NCBI RefSeq assembly: GCF_018139145.2
Contig: NC_059486.1
Location: 1,550,001-1,614,000 of the forward strand
Direction of reading: 5' to 3'
Source: Gymnogyps californianus
Taxonomy: Eukaryota; Chordata; Aves; Accipitriformes; Cathartidae
DNA: 64,000 nt
Part shown: piece by piece, positions 61,943 through 64,000 of the stretch
Position numbering within the stretch: position 1 is the first letter of the stretch
Layout of the letters: every line of letters begins with the position of its first letter
Translations under genes and position numbers: made by a program
Notes under the pieces: model-generated
Told to the model about the DNA's origin: nothing
What the model saw: the letters and a program-made list of their open reading frames with translations, nothing else
Databases searched by the model: none

Positions 61943-64000
61943 TGCATCAGGAACAGAGGAGAAACGGAAAAGAAAAGATTAGAAGCAGTTTGACAAAGTT
62001 ACCCGAGTTCTACAATTATACTGTTCACGGTGGTGTGACGGGGTCAGCCCTGGAGACTGCAGTTGCTCCCCCCTAAGCACCAGGATGCGTGCAAAGACAA
62101 CCCTCCAACGCCCGCGCCCTGTGCTACTCGCTCCTGAAGCTGAGGCAGAGCTCTAGGGAACGGACACCAGAAAGGAGCACAACGCAAACTACAGTACAGA
62201 ACGACAGCTCACTAAACGTCCCTACAGCGACGGCTCTTCTGCACAACGCTGCCTCGTGTCAAACTGGAGGGAACTGAGCCCTCCATGACAGAGGGGTGAG
62301 CTCTCTCCCGCGTGCTGCAGAGGAGCTCAGGCACGGTGCTACTCATCACTGTCGCTGCTACCTTGGGGGCACGCGGCTAAGAGAGCGAGCAAGGGGCCTT
62401 CCTCCGCGAGGACGTGGGGAATGTGGTGTTCCGGCCCCTGCTCACATCACTGATCCAGCTTTGTGTTAGAGACAGACTGGATACTGCAGTCCTGGGAGGA
62501 GGTAGGAGTCTCTGCTCCTTTACTCTTTGAAAAGCGCGTGCTGGTAAGTACCAGCACAGAGACATTTTCTTCTGTTTCTTTCAAGTGCACTGCTGGAAAG
62601 TTTAAGCATGGGACAGATGGAAAAAAATTAAAACCAATTTCGGTCGATGCAATCCTCCCATTGCCCCAAGAGCGCAGTCCCTTTTGCGGCGTTCCCGGCA
62701 GTCCCACACCTCTGCACAAAGTAAACTGGGTCAACAAGGATCATGCAAAGCCATGAGACGGGCAGCCAGGTATTTCATGCTCAGAAATGACAGCAACGCT
62801 GCGGCAGGGTGAGCAGTCTCATACGCATTCTTGTCAGATGTCAGCTGGTGGAGGCACGCTGGCGCATGCACCTCACAGGAGGCAGGGATAAAATTTAAAT
62901 CTTGAAAATAATTACCTTCTCTTCTTGCAGCCCCCCTCAAAACCTGCTGCTGCTCAGGCTAGCCTGGTGTGCCCTGTCCTCCAAACTCATCAATTCTTGT
63001 AAGGAGTTCAGAACAGCACTCCAGGGAGCTGAATTTTGCAAGTTTACCTCCATGCCTGATGCCCTTTCCATTGACTCTTTGGCATCAGGACTTTGTGCCG
63101 TTATTGTTTTGCGCTAGAAAAGATTTGCTGCTGCCAAGAGACTGACAGAGAATTCTGCCTACACCCAGTAGCTCTGATTAATCCTTCACTGCCAAGAGAC
63201 GAGATTTCCAGATGCTGGTCACTGCTGGGGAAAGAGTCAGGAGAGAAATCCCATTTCTCACTTCAATGGGCTAATTTTCTCAGCTCCGCACAGCAGCTCC
63301 TGGTCTCAAAACTGCAACCCCAGCACTAGGAGGCTGACAATGGCTAGCCTTTCTGCCGTGGTTTTGAAGTCTTCTTAAGGACCCTGTTAGCAATTACTAT
63401 CAGCAAAACCAGCAGGAGTGAAAACAGTCCCGTGAGGTGTCATACAGAAACACCCTGCGGAAAAGCAGTTCCGACAACCCACGTCTCTGCTGCTCACGGA
63501 ACGATTATCCAGCAGCAGCTCGCTGTTGACAGATGAGGTCAAAAAAGAACCAGAGGGATTAAAACAAATATCTGTTTGTTGTAGCTCACCAGCTTCCTAA
63601 CATATGCTTGGGGTTTTTTGTTGTTTTATCCTTCTGTGGTAGATAATAGTGTTCTGTAACTGTTCTCCCCCGAGCTTCGGAAAGCCCTGAACAACTCACT
63701 CTTTCTATGCTGGTGGTCCTCTGCTTCGCTTGACAGATTAAAAAGAGATGTTAAAAAACACGCTGGAAAAGCGATCTTACTCCTTTGAGGAAGGGTGACT
63801 TAAAATCATGCTACCGATACCTCCTCTTCTAAGTCACAGATGTTTATCCATTTTTTGTGATACTAACCCTCTACTAGCTTTGCATTACCCATTACTGCCA
63901 CAGTATTTTCAGTCCTTCTAAAATAAGTGGCAGGGGTTTTTTTGTCAACACACTGCACAGCAATACTAGAATTGCTTGATAACGCATGGCCCTCTCCCAA
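61943..64000. other. MTMR3: MTMR3 last intron (partial)
   Basis: I looked on the minus strand for the preceding exon, which should end in the first FYVE zinc pairs (WYPDHLAAQCYGC...HHC), and did not find it. The intron therefore appears to continue past the window edge. Nothing else is recognised here. Confidence 0.6.

Overview
This window looks like a vertebrate nuclear genome, most likely a bird. Coding exons are short, split by GT-AG introns, and scattered over both strands. The repeats are CR1 LINE fragments rather than Alu or L1. The gene order HORMAD2 - MTMR3 matches the block known from human 22q12.2. Most long open frames are chance; the real coding content was found by translating exon-sized blocks bounded by splice sites and checking that reading phase carries across each junction.

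Layout. (1) 1-9.8 kb: no gene recognised; a GC-rich patch near 0.4-0.8 kb and an old CR1-like repeat near 2.5 kb. (2) 10.87-33.42 kb, minus strand: an essentially complete HORMAD2 gene, encoding a meiotic HORMA-domain protein. Ten coding exons give 307 residues with phase kept at every junction. They include exons of 21, 27 and 37 bases and a last exon ending in a basic PKKKRKV motif. (3) 33.4-36.7 kb: a CpG-island-like interval between two divergent genes, probably their shared promoter. (4) 36.74-54.20 kb, plus strand: a 14-exon acyl-CoA dehydrogenase of the AidB / C. elegans ACDH-11 family. It has good splice sites nearly throughout, but exon 12 appears to have lost one base and the exon 4/5 join is ambiguous. 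(5) 54.2-56.2 kb: convergent 3' ends. (6) 56.2-61.94 kb, minus strand: the last coding exon of MTMR3 (end of the FYVE zinc finger and C-terminal tail) and a probable long 3' UTR. The rest of MTMR3 lies beyond the right edge.

The genes are not an operon and have unrelated roles: meiotic chromosome-axis surveillance (HORMAD2), acyl-CoA metabolism (AidB-like) and phosphoinositide phosphatase (MTMR3). The most notable points are the AidB-type dehydrogenase lying between HORMAD2 and MTMR3, its apparent single-base frameshift, and a possible frame-shifting cassette exon that would remove the HORMAD2 nuclear signal. I found no CRISPR array, rRNA, tRNA, integrated virus or toxin gene.
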